A DNA stretch of 64,000 nt from Adineta vaga (GCA_021613535.1 CP075492.1:11780001-11844000); one strand, 5' to 3'. Numbered from the stretch's first letter, positions 21,908-33,526 are shown. The notes: generated by a model not told the origin, from the letters alone. Numbers and translations are program-made.

Positions 21908-23678
21908 ATTCTTGTTATATAGATAATATTTAGAAAATAAAGAAAATCTCATTGTATTTTGTCGTTGACTGAATAAAACATGAAATATATTTTGTACTAA
22001 TGTGAAGTGTATAGTTCTTCGTTAAATTCTCGTACAGGAAACACGAAGGTTCATTCTTTTCTTCTGTATGACATAAGTGCTATAGCACTTAGTTCATGTC
22101 AAAAGAACGGTCAAGTACATTTCACTATTATGTCTTATTCACCGCCCACTTAAAGTTTTTTTTTCTCAGAATTATTCATTGCGATACAATACAAGTCATT
22201 TGCCTGAGAATAATATATCGTGAATACAAATGGTGCTTTTAATTGTATTTGATAGAAACAGTAAAGAATCTATTTAAAAATCAAAATTTGAGCAAAGCAT
22301 CAAGAAATAGAATCTGTTAATGGAAATATAAGGTAGTTTTAGATATATTTTAATCTAGCTTGTTGATTTGTAAATCGTTTTAAATTCTTTACTTCTAATA
22401 AATCATACGACAGTAATTGTGTCTCAAAGAAAAAAATCAACCTTCGTTGTGAAGAAATTTGTGGTCTGTTGATTCTAAAAAAAACATTTTATCTGATCTG
22501 ATGTGTGATTGTTAATAGACTATAAAAAGCTTTGTTTATTGTTTTAACTAAATATCAAGAACACTTCTCATTTTTATAACTTCTCTGTACTATTGTCAAC
22601 GTGCTGACAAAACATCACATTTGGATACAATGCTTTAACAGTTTCTCAATAATTTCGATCTGTTCGTTCTTGTCTATTATGTCAAATCATTGACAAATAT
22701 TCATTCAGCAATAAAACAATTCTTTATATAGACAAGACGTGAGAAAATTCTATAGATCAAACTCAGTCTTAAGGGTAAGATTACTTCTTGTGTATAATAC
22801 TATTTCTATTGATTGGTCACGAAGATTAAAGAAGAGAACTACAATGACAATATATAGACGTCTAAAAAAATCATCTATTGTCAGAAAAGTCAGAGCTAAA
22901 TACTCAATAATCATTGAAAGGACTATTTCAAACACCAAAATTTTAACAATCCTTGTATTATTTTATCCATTCGATCGTTCAGTCATTTTGCTTTGATCAT
23001 AACCATATGTGCACATATACATTAACGTCAAATGCTCAATGTACAAATAGCCAGGCTTAGTAGAAGTAATGCAATTGAATTTCTCTTACTTTGATATTGA
23101 AATAAGAAGTGGTTTACATCTTTCTGTTCTTTCTTTTTTCTTGCTTTCTCTCTCTCTCACTCTTTCATATGTAATAATGTCTCAGTTTAGTCGTCAATTC
23201 TTCGTTCTTTACAAGAGGAGAACAGCAAGAAAAAAAACCGATGCAGAATAAAAGTAAATGTATGTTACGAGGAAACCAGTCACTATTCATTTCAGTCGTA
23301 AAATAAGACACAACGAGTCATATATATATATATATGTATGTTCGTAACTATAATTTTCTTTCTTACATCAGGTCAACTATATTAGTCTTTCTTTTTACTC
23401 ACAATAGTATTAAGAAGGAGAGTGAAAGGATAATAATAACAATAGAGAAGTAGTCGCCGTCATCGTCTACGTGTACAAAAAGATCTGAGAGGTAGTTACA
23501 TCAATACAATTCGATATGCCGTATTATACTATTTGCCCCGTAGAAATGTAGACAGACATTGAAGGAAAGAAAGAGAAAAAGAAATAAAACAAGGATTCTA
23601 GTCATTGACAACCTATAAAATCATTCGCATTTTTTTTTCAGTATATGATGTTATATTGACAAGTCATATGTATAAAAA
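21908..23678. other. long spacer without supported gene
   Basis: AT-rich. Contains a perfect palindrome (22074-22091), a TA dinucleotide run (about 23317-23335) and pyrimidine-rich stretches. Short open frames at 22739-22996 and 23069-23251 have no recognisable content. Confidence 0.45.
22074..22091. repeat. 18-base perfect palindrome
   Basis: TAAGTGCTATAGCACTTA is identical to its reverse complement. Outside it, TGACAT on the left and ATGTCA on the right extend the symmetry with a few unpaired bases. It lies about 165 bases past the CFDP1 stop. Confidence 0.7.
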
Positions 23679-24959
23679 ATGTATCCTCAATATGCACAAC
23701 GTAAGTTCTTTTGAAGAAATCATTTCCTTAATTATACAAAAATAAATCACAGGTCAAACAGGAGGTGAAATCGCCATCTGGCTCTTAATTACCGTTGGTG
23801 CACTTCTTATTCCGATTATTGCCATTGCTATTTGTTGTATACGACGCCAGTAAGTGTTCAATACTTGACTGTTGTTAATCAGATGACAGTAGTCAATAGA
23901 TAAGATATTTCAATTGCGTAAAAATACTATGTTTGCAGACATCGCAGTCATTTTTCTCGTTCCGTTCTCGTAAGTTTTTCTGCTCAATTAAAATGCTGCT
24001 TTACTTCTTATTCTCTTGCTAATATTGATTCTTATGAATGTGTGATTACTCAATTCATTCACACATATCTATAAATTATTCTTACGTTCACAGCTGTTGG
24101 CAAAATATTCCTGCTCGTCGTCCAGCATCTTCTCTCGCTATTGTTACTAACAATGATGAGTTACTAACTAATTCGAATTCATTACCACATCATATGTGGA
24201 ATTCGTATGTACGTGAATGAAATCGAACGAAAAAAGAAATCATTGAGATTTATATATATATATTATATATGTTGAAGCTTTATGTTCGAAATGTATTTGA
24301 CGTTGGTGTATTCTATGTGTTTTATTTGTTCACATTTGATTTCATATACTTTTTTTGATTCTGCACCATTTTTTGCACTTGAAAACGATGATTAGATGTA
24401 AACGAATGCATGTAATGATTTTTTTTTGTGGCAATTTTAGCTTGACAAGAAGACCCCAAATAAATTTGATGGCCAACCATTCCCTACGTATGATGATGAA
24501 TACGAAACGGGCAGAGGCTCTACGGTAAATATGAAACTGCTTTGATTGTCATTTGTAAATTGATAGTTCTTTAGTTCGTATAATGGTCCTTATACAGAAT
24601 CTGGCTATGAAGATGGAAGTGTGCTATCTGAAAAGAATATAAGCTTAAATCTATCACGTACAAGTTCATTAAGAAAACAACATGTCCATTGGCCAGATGG
24701 AACAACAGTAAAAACTGATGAAAGCTCTTCCATAAAAAAGCCACCATGGTCGGATGATAATATATTAACCACTACTACTCTTACTGAATCTCCATCATCT
24801 CATCGTCGTTCGGCTCATACGTCATTAGCTATTAAACATCTTATTGAAACTGCTATTATTCCTGCTGGTTCAACTATTCCAACTACTGATATAAGCCAGT
24901 TTTTAAATCTATCAAAAGAAATTGCATCTATTCCAACTGAAAATAATTATATTGTATAA
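23679..24959 (+). CDS. single-pass membrane protein with Ser/Thr-rich tail, exon 2 end uncertain
   Basis: Exons 23679-23700, 23753-(23836 or 23849), 23939-23969, 24094-24208, 24441-24524 and 24567-24959. A very short extracellular N-terminus (MYPQYAQRQTGG) precedes a strong helix (EIAIWLLITVGALLIPIIAI). The cytoplasmic part includes LDKKTPNKFDGQPFPTYDDE and ends with a Ser/Thr-rich tail. The best donor (GTAAGTG at 23850) gives a basic RRQHRSHFSRSV stretch but leaves exon 4 out of frame. An alternative donor (GTATACG at 23837) makes the total 729 nt, 242 residues, in frame, and changes exon 3 to a hydrophobic IAVIFLVPF. Two isoforms or an unseen micro-exon are possible. Family not recognised. 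Confidence 0.5.
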
Positions 24960-25143
24960 TTCATTTGTTTTATCCTTTCTTTTTTTTGTATATTTTAACA
25001 TGAGTTCTTTTTCTTCTTCTTCTTGCTATAATAGAACAAAAGTGATAGAATATAAAAATCATGTACACGACTGTAATTTGAATTAAATTGCATAAAAATA
25101 TTACAAAAGAAAAAAAACCCATATTTCATTTAATCAAAGAAAA

Positions 25144-25967
25144 TTAGCAACAACCACCGCTATTCTTTTTTGAAGTGACTGGTTTCGATGCACCATTAAC
25201 ACGAAATGATCTCGAAGGGGCCGAAATTTCTACCTGCGGATCGGATAAAACAGGAACTGTTGATGAATGATCAGTTGATGACATTGCAGATGAATTTTCG
25301 ACTGTTTTAGGTATTTTCTTATGGAAAATACTGGTTACCAAAGTAATAAATGCTTGTTCAACATTATAAGCATTCAATGCAGATGTTTCCATATAGGAAA
25401 CATTCAATTGTTGAGCAAGAGCTTTTGCTTGATCTTGTGATACTTTACGTTGATCAACTAAATCAGATTTATTTCCAACAAGAACAATTGGTAAATCGGG
25501 TGGTGTGTGACGATGTAATTCCTCTATCCAAGTTGTAATATGATCAAATGTTTCCGGTTTAGTTAAATCAAAAACAGCTAATGCACCTTCACTACCGCGA
25601 TAAAATTGTGGTATAACAGTTTTAAAACGTTCTTGACCTGCTGTATCCTAGTTCGTTGATAAAAATACAAAAACATTTCGACAGATATTTTTAGAACAAT
25701 ATCAACTTACCCAAACTTGAGTTTTGATTTTTTTTCCTGAAAGCATAATTTGTTTATAGGCAAATTCTACTCCGATAGTTGATTGAGTATCAAGACGAAA
25801 TTCATTACGTGTAAAACGTAATAAAAGATTACTCTTTAATTGAAAATAAACGTTTTAATTTAAATTTAAATAAGAAGATTTCTTTTTACCTTTCCAACCG
25901 AACTATCACCTATAAGGACCACTTTAAATATAAAATCATATTCAGATCCTCCACCTGACTTGGCCAT
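25144..25967 (-). CDS. Rab11-like small GTPase
   Basis: Three exons (25967-25890, 25833-25711, 25647-25144) total 705 nt, 234 residues. G motifs are all present: GDSSVGKS (P-loop), switch I with [22 protein letters not shown] (G3), VGNKSDLVD (G4) and [14 protein letters not shown] (G5). The C-terminus is a long Ser/Thr hypervariable tail ending GGCC, a double-cysteine geranylgeranylation site. The N-terminus [14 protein letters not shown] and [16 protein letters not shown] are closest to Rab11/Rab25, which control recycling endosomes. The segment after G3 ([19 protein letters not shown]) is more divergent, so it may be a lineage-specific paralogue. Convergent with the membrane-protein gene upstream. 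Confidence 0.88.
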
Positions 25968-26759
25968 GGTAAGTTTTTATGAATAGAAAGAATTCTTTGT
26001 GTCTACAGCAGAAGAATATGTTCGACTATTCATGCACACACATATATATGCTTCTCTCATTTTATTCATCCAAAATTATCTTATCAGACAAAACCTGTGC
26101 TGTACGAATAGAAAAAGGTGAGAGAGAGAGAAAAAGAAAGAGCTTGGCAATTATCACAACATGTTGTCCTTTCGTTACATCGAAAGATAGACGAAAAGAA
26201 AGACATGATATACTTGAAAAATAGTAACCAATCATATATATTTCCGTCCGAAATAATAAATTTTAATTGCATAAGTTTTTGTTAATACAAATCATGATAT
26301 TCATCAGGGATGAATCACAAAAAACCGTTTTTAGTCATATCCGTATTCGACATAAATACTTATGCAGAAGCGTGATAAAGAATATGCTGCATAGAAATCT
26401 ATCTTGAAATCTTTCATTGATTGAAAATCATTTTAATAAATGATTTTTGAGCAAGTCATACAAACTCATTAGTTTGACTTAGAAGTATATCGATAAGTAC
26501 ATATCTTTGAATAAGAATCGTATTTTACAAGTTATTTAACCATCGTTGAGAGCGATGATTAGGATGTTGTCTCTTCGTTTTTCACCCACACGATCATAAC
26601 ATGGCACATTTGCTAATGGGAGGATTTTTAGCCTTTGCTTCCGTTTAAAAAATGGTAACAGACGTGTAATCTCAACTCTGACGTACGAGATACAGGATTA
26701 AATGAGTTCTAAAAAAAAAGAGAAAAGAAAACTACGCCCAAACATTCTTATAGACAAAT
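25968..26759. other. spacer between Rab11-like and giant receptor genes
   Basis: Divergent promoter region. Purine-rich GAGAGAGAGAAAAAG run near 26118-26140. A small hairpin-like CATCG/CGATG pair lies near 26541-26557. No gene seen. Confidence 0.4.
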
Positions 26760-29700
26760 ATGTTTCTTGTGAAATACACAGTCTACTGCGTAATTTTATG
26801 GTCAATAAAGGCATCACCTCAGATAAATCTTTATCTCACAGAATGGACAAGTAACCAAACTGAGGATCAAGTTGTCCAGCATAATTGTCTTCATGTTGCT
26901 GCTTCTATGGATTCGAACAATAATTCTCCTCAGATCATTTCCTATTGTTTAAGTGAATGGCCATCAAAATGGCACATTCATAAGAATAGTCTCGATCGAG
27001 TCTTTACTTTTCTCGAACTTTTCAATGAACATATCACCAGTGAACAACTACATCTATGGTCAGTTCCAATTGATATTATTGAATGTTATCAATTATATAT
27101 AAATCAACGATTATATTCCAGTAACACAACATTGGCAAAGCAAATTATCTATAACTGTACATGGCCCAGATTTGGTTCATTATGTCAGTATGAATTCCCT
27201 TACTACGATATCTATGCGACATCAATGAGTGAAATGATTCATGAGTATTATCGCGTTAATAGGTATCAACCCACGACGTTAACATGCTACGTTCATTTAG
27301 ATTGTTATCGTGGTCCTGGACCATCTTGCCTTGATTGGAGTGAAATTTGTGACGGAAAAATTGATTGTTTAAATAATGGACAAGATGAAAAGTATTGTTG
27401 GCTATTAGAAATGAACGAATGTTTGGATGACGAATTTCGATGTATAAACGGACAATGCATACCTAATAGATTCTTTCGTGATAATCCTAATACTCCTGAT
27501 TGTCTTGATGGATCGGATGAAGTGATGAAATTCCATGATAAACGTCATAAATGTGAGTCAGATGAACCTACTTTTACTTGCGAAGATGTTACGTGCAAGG
27601 TGGGTCATCAATATACTCGAGCTCCTTTAACAAGTTCATGTGTAAAACAACGTAATAATCTTCTTTTACAGGCGATGTTTTACGATAAGCCAACATCAAT
27701 AAATGATAGTTGTTGGTTAGCCTTTAAATGTATGGCAAATATTGTTGGTACAGATATTTCTATATGTTCTAAATTATGCACTAGTAAAACTTGCGAAGAT
27801 ATTATTCCAAAACTATGTCCAGACACTTTCTATTTCCCATCTACACCAGTATTATTTGGCCATGTTTATTTTATTTATACAAAAGCCATTGAAAAAGATA
27901 ACCTTTCCTATTCAAATTTCATAAAATCTGTTTGTTATAATTCTCATCTTTGCGATGAATCTATCACTAATCAAACAATTACATGTCAATCTCTAAACGA
28001 TTTATTTTTAAATTCTTTCGACATCGATAAAGAAGCATGGCTTCTTAATTATATTATTCATATTTACTGGTCTTTCTTGAGATGTCGTTCGATGAATGAA
28101 AATTATTTGTTATTTTGTGATAAATCAATCATGTATCAGTGTATGAATTCATCCAAATGTATTTCACAACATCGTTTACTTGATAAAGTAAATGATTGTT
28201 ACCATAAAGACGATGAAAATCCTCATTTGATTGCCGATTCTCTAGTATATAATCAATTACAAAAGTATTTCAAATGTACAACGACGAATGAGTATATTCC
28301 TCAATATCTTGTTCAAGATGGCATATGTGATTGTAAAAAGTATGATAGTAATACATTTTGTGATGACGAAGATCAACATATAATTTATACTCGAAATCAT
28401 ATTTCTTTTCAAACAATATGTGATGGATTTACTGAATTATTACCTGTAATGATCGATGGACAGATCGAAACAGATGAAACCAATTGTCAACAATGGCTAT
28501 GTAATAATACATATACACGATGTGATGGATTTTGGAATTGTTTCGATGGTGCTGATGAAATTAATTGTGATACATTACCTTCATTAGTTTGTCCATTACA
28601 AAATCATATATGTGTATCACCTGTTACCAATCAAATGATGTGTTTACCGATTTCTAAAGCGAATGATGGCAAAATAGATTGTTTGGGTGGTACTGATGAA
28701 CCAAAATTCTGTCGGAATTCTAATCATACACTACATGATCGAAATTTTTATTGTAGAAATGATACGTATAGTTCTTGTATTCAAAGAAAAGATTTATGCG
28801 ATACTCATCGAAATTGTTTGCATGGTGATGATGAACAGTTTTGTCAAAATCGAAATAATACAAGGTTTCACATATGCGACGAAACAGACGCTTTGGTTTC
28901 AACATATGTTGAAAACTTCTTTTGTCAACGTCGTCCTGATACAGTTAAACGATCTATTGTACATTTTGCACTTGGTCAAGTTCATGAATCGAATAAATAT
29001 CGAAATAATTTAAATCAAATTTTAATAACTGAAAGAACTATAAATAAAAAACTACGTTGTCATCGTGGTCTAGATTTACGCGTTTGGTTAAACAAAGATA
29101 AAAATATAAGTACCATGACTTGTCTTTGTCCACCTAGTTTCTATGGTAATATGTGTCAATATCAGAATCAACGTGTTAGTCTAACGATACAATTCAGTGC
29201 AAAGTCAAATTCTCGACGTAAGCCATTTGTTATCGTTATTTCTCTCATTGATGATAGTGAAGAACGAATTATTCATTCATCAAGACAAATCTCCTATCTA
29301 CCGATGAGAGATTGTGAAAACAAATTTAATATTTATTTACTCTATGCAAATCGACCGAAAGATCATCGAAAATTGTATTTCATACATATTGATATTTACG
29401 AACATGTATCATTAACTTACCGAGGTAGTTTTCTATTCCCAATTACTTTTTCATTTTTACCCGTACAACGATTAACTATTCAAGTAACCATTCCCGGTAG
29501 TAATATTAAAAGAAAAACTTATTCAGATAATAATCCATGTGTACATGGTAGATTAATCCAATATATTAATGAATTAAACATTCTATCGTTTTGTCAATGC
29601 TATCCAGGATGGATTGGTCAGTATTGCTCAATTTCATATCCATGTATGTGTTCAATAGATTCTATATGTTCTGGTATTCTAGCTAATAATCGATCACTCT

Positions 29701-31490
29701 GTATTTGTCCAATCAACAAATTTGGTTCTCTATGTTTATTGAACAATAACATCTGTCAATTCAATAATAATACTCAATGTAGAAATGGTGGACAATGCAT
29801 TCCTATAAGTGTAGATATGGAATCTCAAAAACAATTTACATGTATTTGTACAAAAGGTTTTACTGGAGAAAGATGTGAAATACAAGACACTAAAATTATT
29901 CTTTCGTTTCATAAACAAATCGTTTTATCAGAATCGATGTTTGTACATTTCATTCAAATCAATCATGATGCAGCACCTGAACGTTCAACAACGTTTCGAG
30001 TACTCGGTGAAAATCATGATTTCGTTACTATCTATTGGTCATATCCATTTCATTTAGTTTTTGTAGAATTACCAGAAAAAAAGTATTACTTAACTGTAAT
30101 CAAAAAATTTTATCAACAATCAGTAATCATTAGAAAAACATTGGATTCATCCGATCGATGTCCACATATTCGTGAATTATTAGATAAAACTATCGTTCAA
30201 TCACATTTACTTCGTCGTATAAAATACTATCATCTACCATGTAAAAATCATGCCTATCATTTATCATGTTTCTACGATGATATTCATCTATGTGTATGCC
30301 AAAATTATAGTCAACAACGAATTGCTAATTGTTTTGAATTTAATCATTATATGAAACTTGATTGTTTTGGGGAGAGTAGTTGCGAAAATGGTGCTCAATG
30401 TTTTCAGGATAATAGATATTGCCCTCAGACATCTACGTGTGTATGTTCGAAATGTTTCTATGGTACTCGTTGTCAATTTACTATGGATGGATTTGGTTGG
30501 TCATTGGATGGTATTTTAGGTTATCATATTCTTCCACATGTTCGATTAACAAATCAATCTTTAATCGTACGAATTAGTGTTGCATTAACTATAATTATGA
30601 CTTTATTTGGAATTATTAATAGTACACTATCGATAATTACTTTCAAGAACAAAAAACCTCGACAAGTTGGTTGTGGCTGTTATTTATTAGGTTCATCGAT
30701 TGCCAGTTTTTTGACGATGTGCCTTTTTGCTATTAAATGTTGGATTCTGATTACTGCACAAATATCTATGATGAACAATCGTTCTCTTTTATATGTACAA
30801 TGTGTGATACTTGATTTTCTTCTACGAGTTTGTCTGAATATGGATCAGTGGCTAAGTGCTTGTGTTGCTATTGAACGCGCAATAACGGCTACTATTGGAG
30901 TACAGTTTAATGCAGCAAGAAGTAAACGAATAGCAAGATTTGTTATTCCAGGATTACTTTTTCTGATGATTGTAACGACTATTCATGATCCGTTTTATCG
31001 ACGTTTAATTAAGGAAGATTATGGTGATGAGAAACGAATTTGGTGTGCTTCAAAATATTCATCACGTTGGCAAACGTTCAATTCAACAATTAATATCTTC
31101 CATTTCTTTGCACCATTTCTTATCAATCTAATTTCAGCTCTTTTAATCATTAAAACTACTGCTCGACAACGTGGTACTATTCGAACTCATAGATATTCTC
31201 TTGAAATTCTTCATAATCAATTTCGAAAACATCGACATTTACTAATTGCTCCTATTTTACTAGTTATACTAGCGCTACCACGAGTACTTATTTCATTAGT
31301 GGCCGGTTGTATGAAATCAACTCGTCAATCATGGTTATATCTTATTGGATATTTTATTTCATTTATTCCACCGTTGCTTACTTTTATTCTTTTTATATTA
31401 CCATCAAAGGTTTATAAGAAAGAATTTCAACAATCTATTAATCAATATCGAAGAAGATTTATGAACCGTGTACGACCCATGCTGCTATAG
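26760..31490 (+). CDS. giant intronless LDLa/EGF seven-transmembrane receptor
   Basis: One uninterrupted reading frame of 1576 residues. It begins with a signal peptide (MFLVKYTVYCVILWSIKAS). The ectodomain has LDL-receptor class A modules near residues 190-215 (CDGKIDCLNNGQDEKYC), 220-256 (CLDGSDE), 581-603 (RCDGFWNCFDGADEINC), 628-652 (DGKIDCLGGTDE) and 664-698 (CLHGDDEQFC). EGF-like modules lie near 790-800, 946-957, 962-992, 1000-1040 (CICTKGFTGERC) and 1202-1240. Seven hydrophobic helices fill about 1265-1551, rhodopsin-like in type, with AIERAIT at the DRY position. I see no GPS cleavage motif, so it is not a typical adhesion receptor. The plan recalls molluscan GRL101-type receptors (LDLa plus 7TM), but without visible leucine-rich repeats. 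Ligand unknown; it should sit in the plasma membrane. Absence of introns over 4.7 kb contrasts with its neighbours. Confidence 0.88.
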   Translation: MFLVKYTVYCVILWSIKASPQINLYLTEWTSNQTEDQVVQHNCLHVAASMDSNNNSPQIISYCLSEWPSKWHIHKNSLDRVFTFLELFNEHITSEQLHLWSVPIDIIECYQLYINQRLYSSNTTLAKQIIYNCTWPRFGSLCQYEFPYYDIYATSMSEMIHEYYRVNRYQPTTLTCYVHLDCYRGPGPSCLDWSEICDGKIDCLNNGQDEKYCWLLEMNECLDDEFRCINGQCIPNRFFRDNPNTPDCLDGSDEVMKFHDKRHKCESDEPTFTCEDVTCKVGHQYTRAPLTSSCVKQRNNLLLQAMFYDKPTSINDSCWLAFKCMANIVGTDISICSKLCTSKTCEDIIPKLCPDTFYFPSTPVLFGHVYFIYTKAIEKDNLSYSNFIKSVCYNSHLCDESITNQTITCQSLNDLFLNSFDIDKEAWLLNYIIHIYWSFLRCRSMNENYLLFCDKSIMYQCMNSSKCISQHRLLDKVNDCYHKDDENPHLIADSLVYNQLQKYFKCTTTNEYIPQYLVQDGICDCKKYDSNTFCDDEDQHIIYTRNHISFQTICDGFTELLPVMIDGQIETDETNCQQWLCNNTYTRCDGFWNCFDGADEINCDTLPSLVCPLQNHICVSPVTNQMMCLPISKANDGKIDCLGGTDEPKFCRNSNHTLHDRNFYCRNDTYSSCIQRKDLCDTHRNCLHGDDEQFCQNRNNTRFHICDETDALVSTYVENFFCQRRPDTVKRSIVHFALGQVHESNKYRNNLNQILITERTINKKLRCHRGLDLRVWLNKDKNISTMTCLCPPSFYGNMCQYQNQRVSLTIQFSAKSNSRRKPFVIVISLIDDSEERIIHSSRQISYLPMRDCENKFNIYLLYANRPKDHRKLYFIHIDIYEHVSLTYRGSFLFPITFSFLPVQRLTIQVTIPGSNIKRKTYSDNNPCVHGRLIQYINELNILSFCQCYPGWIGQYCSISYPCMCSIDSICSGILANNRSLCICPINKFGSLCLLNNNICQFNNNTQCRNGGQCIPISVDMESQKQFTCICTKGFTGERCEIQDTKIILSFHKQIVLSESMFVHFIQINHDAAPERSTTFRVLGENHDFVTIYWSYPFHLVFVELPEKKYYLTVIKKFYQQSVIIRKTLDSSDRCPHIRELLDKTIVQSHLLRRIKYYHLPCKNHAYHLSCFYDDIHLCVCQNYSQQRIANCFEFNHYMKLDCFGESSCENGAQCFQDNRYCPQTSTCVCSKCFYGTRCQFTMDGFGWSLDGILGYHILPHVRLTNQSLIVRISVALTIIMTLFGIINSTLSIITFKNKKPRQVGCGCYLLGSSIASFLTMCLFAIKCWILITAQISMMNNRSLLYVQCVILDFLLRVCLNMDQWLSACVAIERAITATIGVQFNAARSKRIARFVIPGLLFLMIVTTIHDPFYRRLIKEDYGDEKRIWCASKYSSRWQTFNSTINIFHFFAPFLINLISALLIIKTTARQRGTIRTHRYSLEILHNQFRKHRHLLIAPILLVILALPRVLISLVAGCMKSTRQSWLYLIGYFISFIPPLLTFILFILPSKVYKKEFQQSINQYRRRFMNRVRPMLL

Positions 31491-31604
31491 TCGTTGTCAT
31501 CAAATTCATATTTTACATTTATAGTTTTTTATTGTATGAAATATGAAAAAATGAAAGCGAAATAATTGATTAGAATACGTCTCTATTTTTTCAATGAATT
31601 ACAT

Positions 31605-32012
31605 TTATTGTTCTTGTTTTTCTTCTAGATAAGCTTGTCTTTCAGCATCGCTCAATCCTTCTTTCGGTGGTTCTTCAACATGATGTAATTCATGTTTGCC
31701 ACCTTGAACTTCTATTAAAACCTTTGCTTGAGTTGTTGAAAGTGGTGTACCTGGTGGATCGACATGATGAAGCTCGTGTTTACCACCCTGAACTTCTAAT
31801 AAGACTCTCGCTTGAGTTGTTGACAATGGTGTACCTGGCGGTTCAACATGATGAAGCTCATGTTTACCACCTTGAACTTCTAATAAGACTCTCGCTTGAG
31901 TTGTTGACAGTGGTGTACCTGGTGGATCCACATGTTTCAATTCGAATTCATGTTTTGTTACTTCCTCTAGTACAGCTTTTTGTGCAGATTCCATCGTATT
32001 ATCCGACGACAT
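31605..32012 (-). CDS. beta-thymosin/WH2-like four-repeat protein
   Basis: Single exon, 135 residues, with four repeats of 28 residues. The first starts FELKHVDPPGTPLSTTQARV, the next two KHELHHVEPPGTPLSTTQ and its Asp variant, and the last is divergent (HHVEEPPKEGLSDAERQAYL). The LKHV core followed by a spaced PL-S-T segment and a charged helix resembles multi-repeat beta-thymosins (ciboulot/tetrathymosin), which bind actin monomers in the cytosol. Similarity is partial, so actin binding is inference. The first three repeats are almost identical at DNA level (84-base period), indicating recent expansion or gene conversion. Convergent with the giant receptor. Confidence 0.6.
   Translation of the reverse strand: MSSDNTMESAQKAVLEEVTKHEFELKHVDPPGTPLSTTQARVLLEVQGGKHELHHVEPPGTPLSTTQARVLLEVQGGKHELHHVDPPGTPLSTTQAKVLIEVQGGKHELHHVEEPPKEGLSDAERQAYLEEKQEQ
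31680..31935 (-). repeat. 84-base coding tandem repeat
   Basis: Three direct copies of an 84-base unit inside the thymosin-like gene, differing at few positions (for example GGCGGTTCA versus GGTGGATC on the plus strand). Period equals 28 codons. Confidence 0.8.
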
Positions 32013-33526
32013 GATAAAAATACTAGTAGATATCTAAAATAGAAATAAATATTGTCCTTTGAAATCACTCAGCAATGCTAGGTTATTGAGATGAAGTCAA
32101 CACTTTACATAAATATTAGTTCTAATATTCCATTTGCTTAATTCTTAAACGCGATGTGTTATTTTTGCAAAATAAATACCAAAATCTGTTCGAATACAAG
32201 AAACTTATCATAATCAAAGTTTTACCTTTAACAGTGATATTACTTTCAATAGTGAGATAATTTCGTTTCAAAAATCATTATTGCGCAGTTAATTTTCTCT
32301 TAAATCTATCCGTTTGAGATATTTTCCAACGACTAGAGTTTATAAATCCTATAGAAAGTATCATTTTTTCTATCGATAAAATCAGCATCTGTTCGTATTT
32401 TCTCTCAACAACTAGTCACTAATGTATTTCTAGAAACGCGTTACACAACTATGTGTTCAAAAAAATGAGCTAAAACATAGCACAGATTACTTTACTTATA
32501 TAGATTCTTCCCTTCACACAACAAGGTTTACTCATATTCACCAATTTTAATAATTGTCGTTGTTATTTTTCAAAATATATACTGTAAGATAGATAATCAG
32601 AATACAACAGTCACAAAACTACACCTCCTCTGTATCTCTCTTATCATTAATATGGTGCTCTCTCTTCTTTCCTTCGTTATTTGACCGATGAGTGATGCAT
32701 ATAATCTTGTCAGGTGTTGATAAAAATATTTACTTTTCTTTACTTGTATAATGTATCAGATATACGAATGAATTATTTAACAATCTTTTTTGTCAAAATT
32801 TTCGAGCGACAGCGCCATCTTATATGAATAGTTTATGATTGGCAATGAAATCTAGATATGGATTTTTAGTGTAGATCGAAAAACAAAAAGAGAGGAATAT
32901 ATCTTTACCAGCTAATGAAAAACAGAAGAACTGGTTCCTTTATCGACGAAAGACTATATAGATCATTATTATCTACAAAAATTAGTACTAAATTTTTGAC
33001 TATGTATGAAAAAAACAAATTTTTTCGTCAAAAATCATCGTCAATCCTGATTTCATAATCGTTAGAAAAGTAGAAAGACAAATATATTTCTTTTTTCGTT
33101 TTTTAATATAGAACATGAGTTATGAAACGAAAAAAAAGGACATAATCTTGTTCGTTTTCTTAGTACAATTTATACTGAATTATTCGATGAAATCGAACGC
33201 ATGTAAACTAACTATGATCGAGTTTAATCAGAGATAACGTATTTTCGAAATATGAGTCTAATATTGATAAAAAACTTGTAACAATCATTTTTTTTTCAGT
33301 TATTACATTAACTTCCTGTAATATAAGTTGTGATTAACAGTATTGTGACAAATGATTCACTGAGATTTTTCACAACAAGTAGGAAAAACCATATACATCC
33401 GTCCGTTCTTTAACAGCTGTCTTTCTCAGTAAAATTAACTTCTATTTATTCTCTTATTACATAAATAATCATCAAATCTTTTTTTTTTCATTTTCTTTTA
33501 GATAAAAATTATAAATTTATTTCAGT
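32013..33526. other. spacer of 1.5 kb, no gene seen
   Basis: Divergent promoter region between the thymosin-like and B-box genes. Minus-strand acceptor-like sites (CTATTTTAG, CTACTAG) precede the thymosin-like ATG. TTTATTTCAG ends one base before the B-box ATG. No supported coding sequence. Confidence 0.45.

Noticed and set aside
22739-22996. Arg/Ile-rich open frame on both strands
   Set aside because: Sense and antisense are both open, which points to low stop density rather than coding; no signals.
23310-23340. TA dinucleotide runs (also near 35620, 35880, 37008, 39115, 44930, 47640, 57455)
   Set aside because: Ordinary microsatellites of an AT-rich genome, mostly in introns or spacers.
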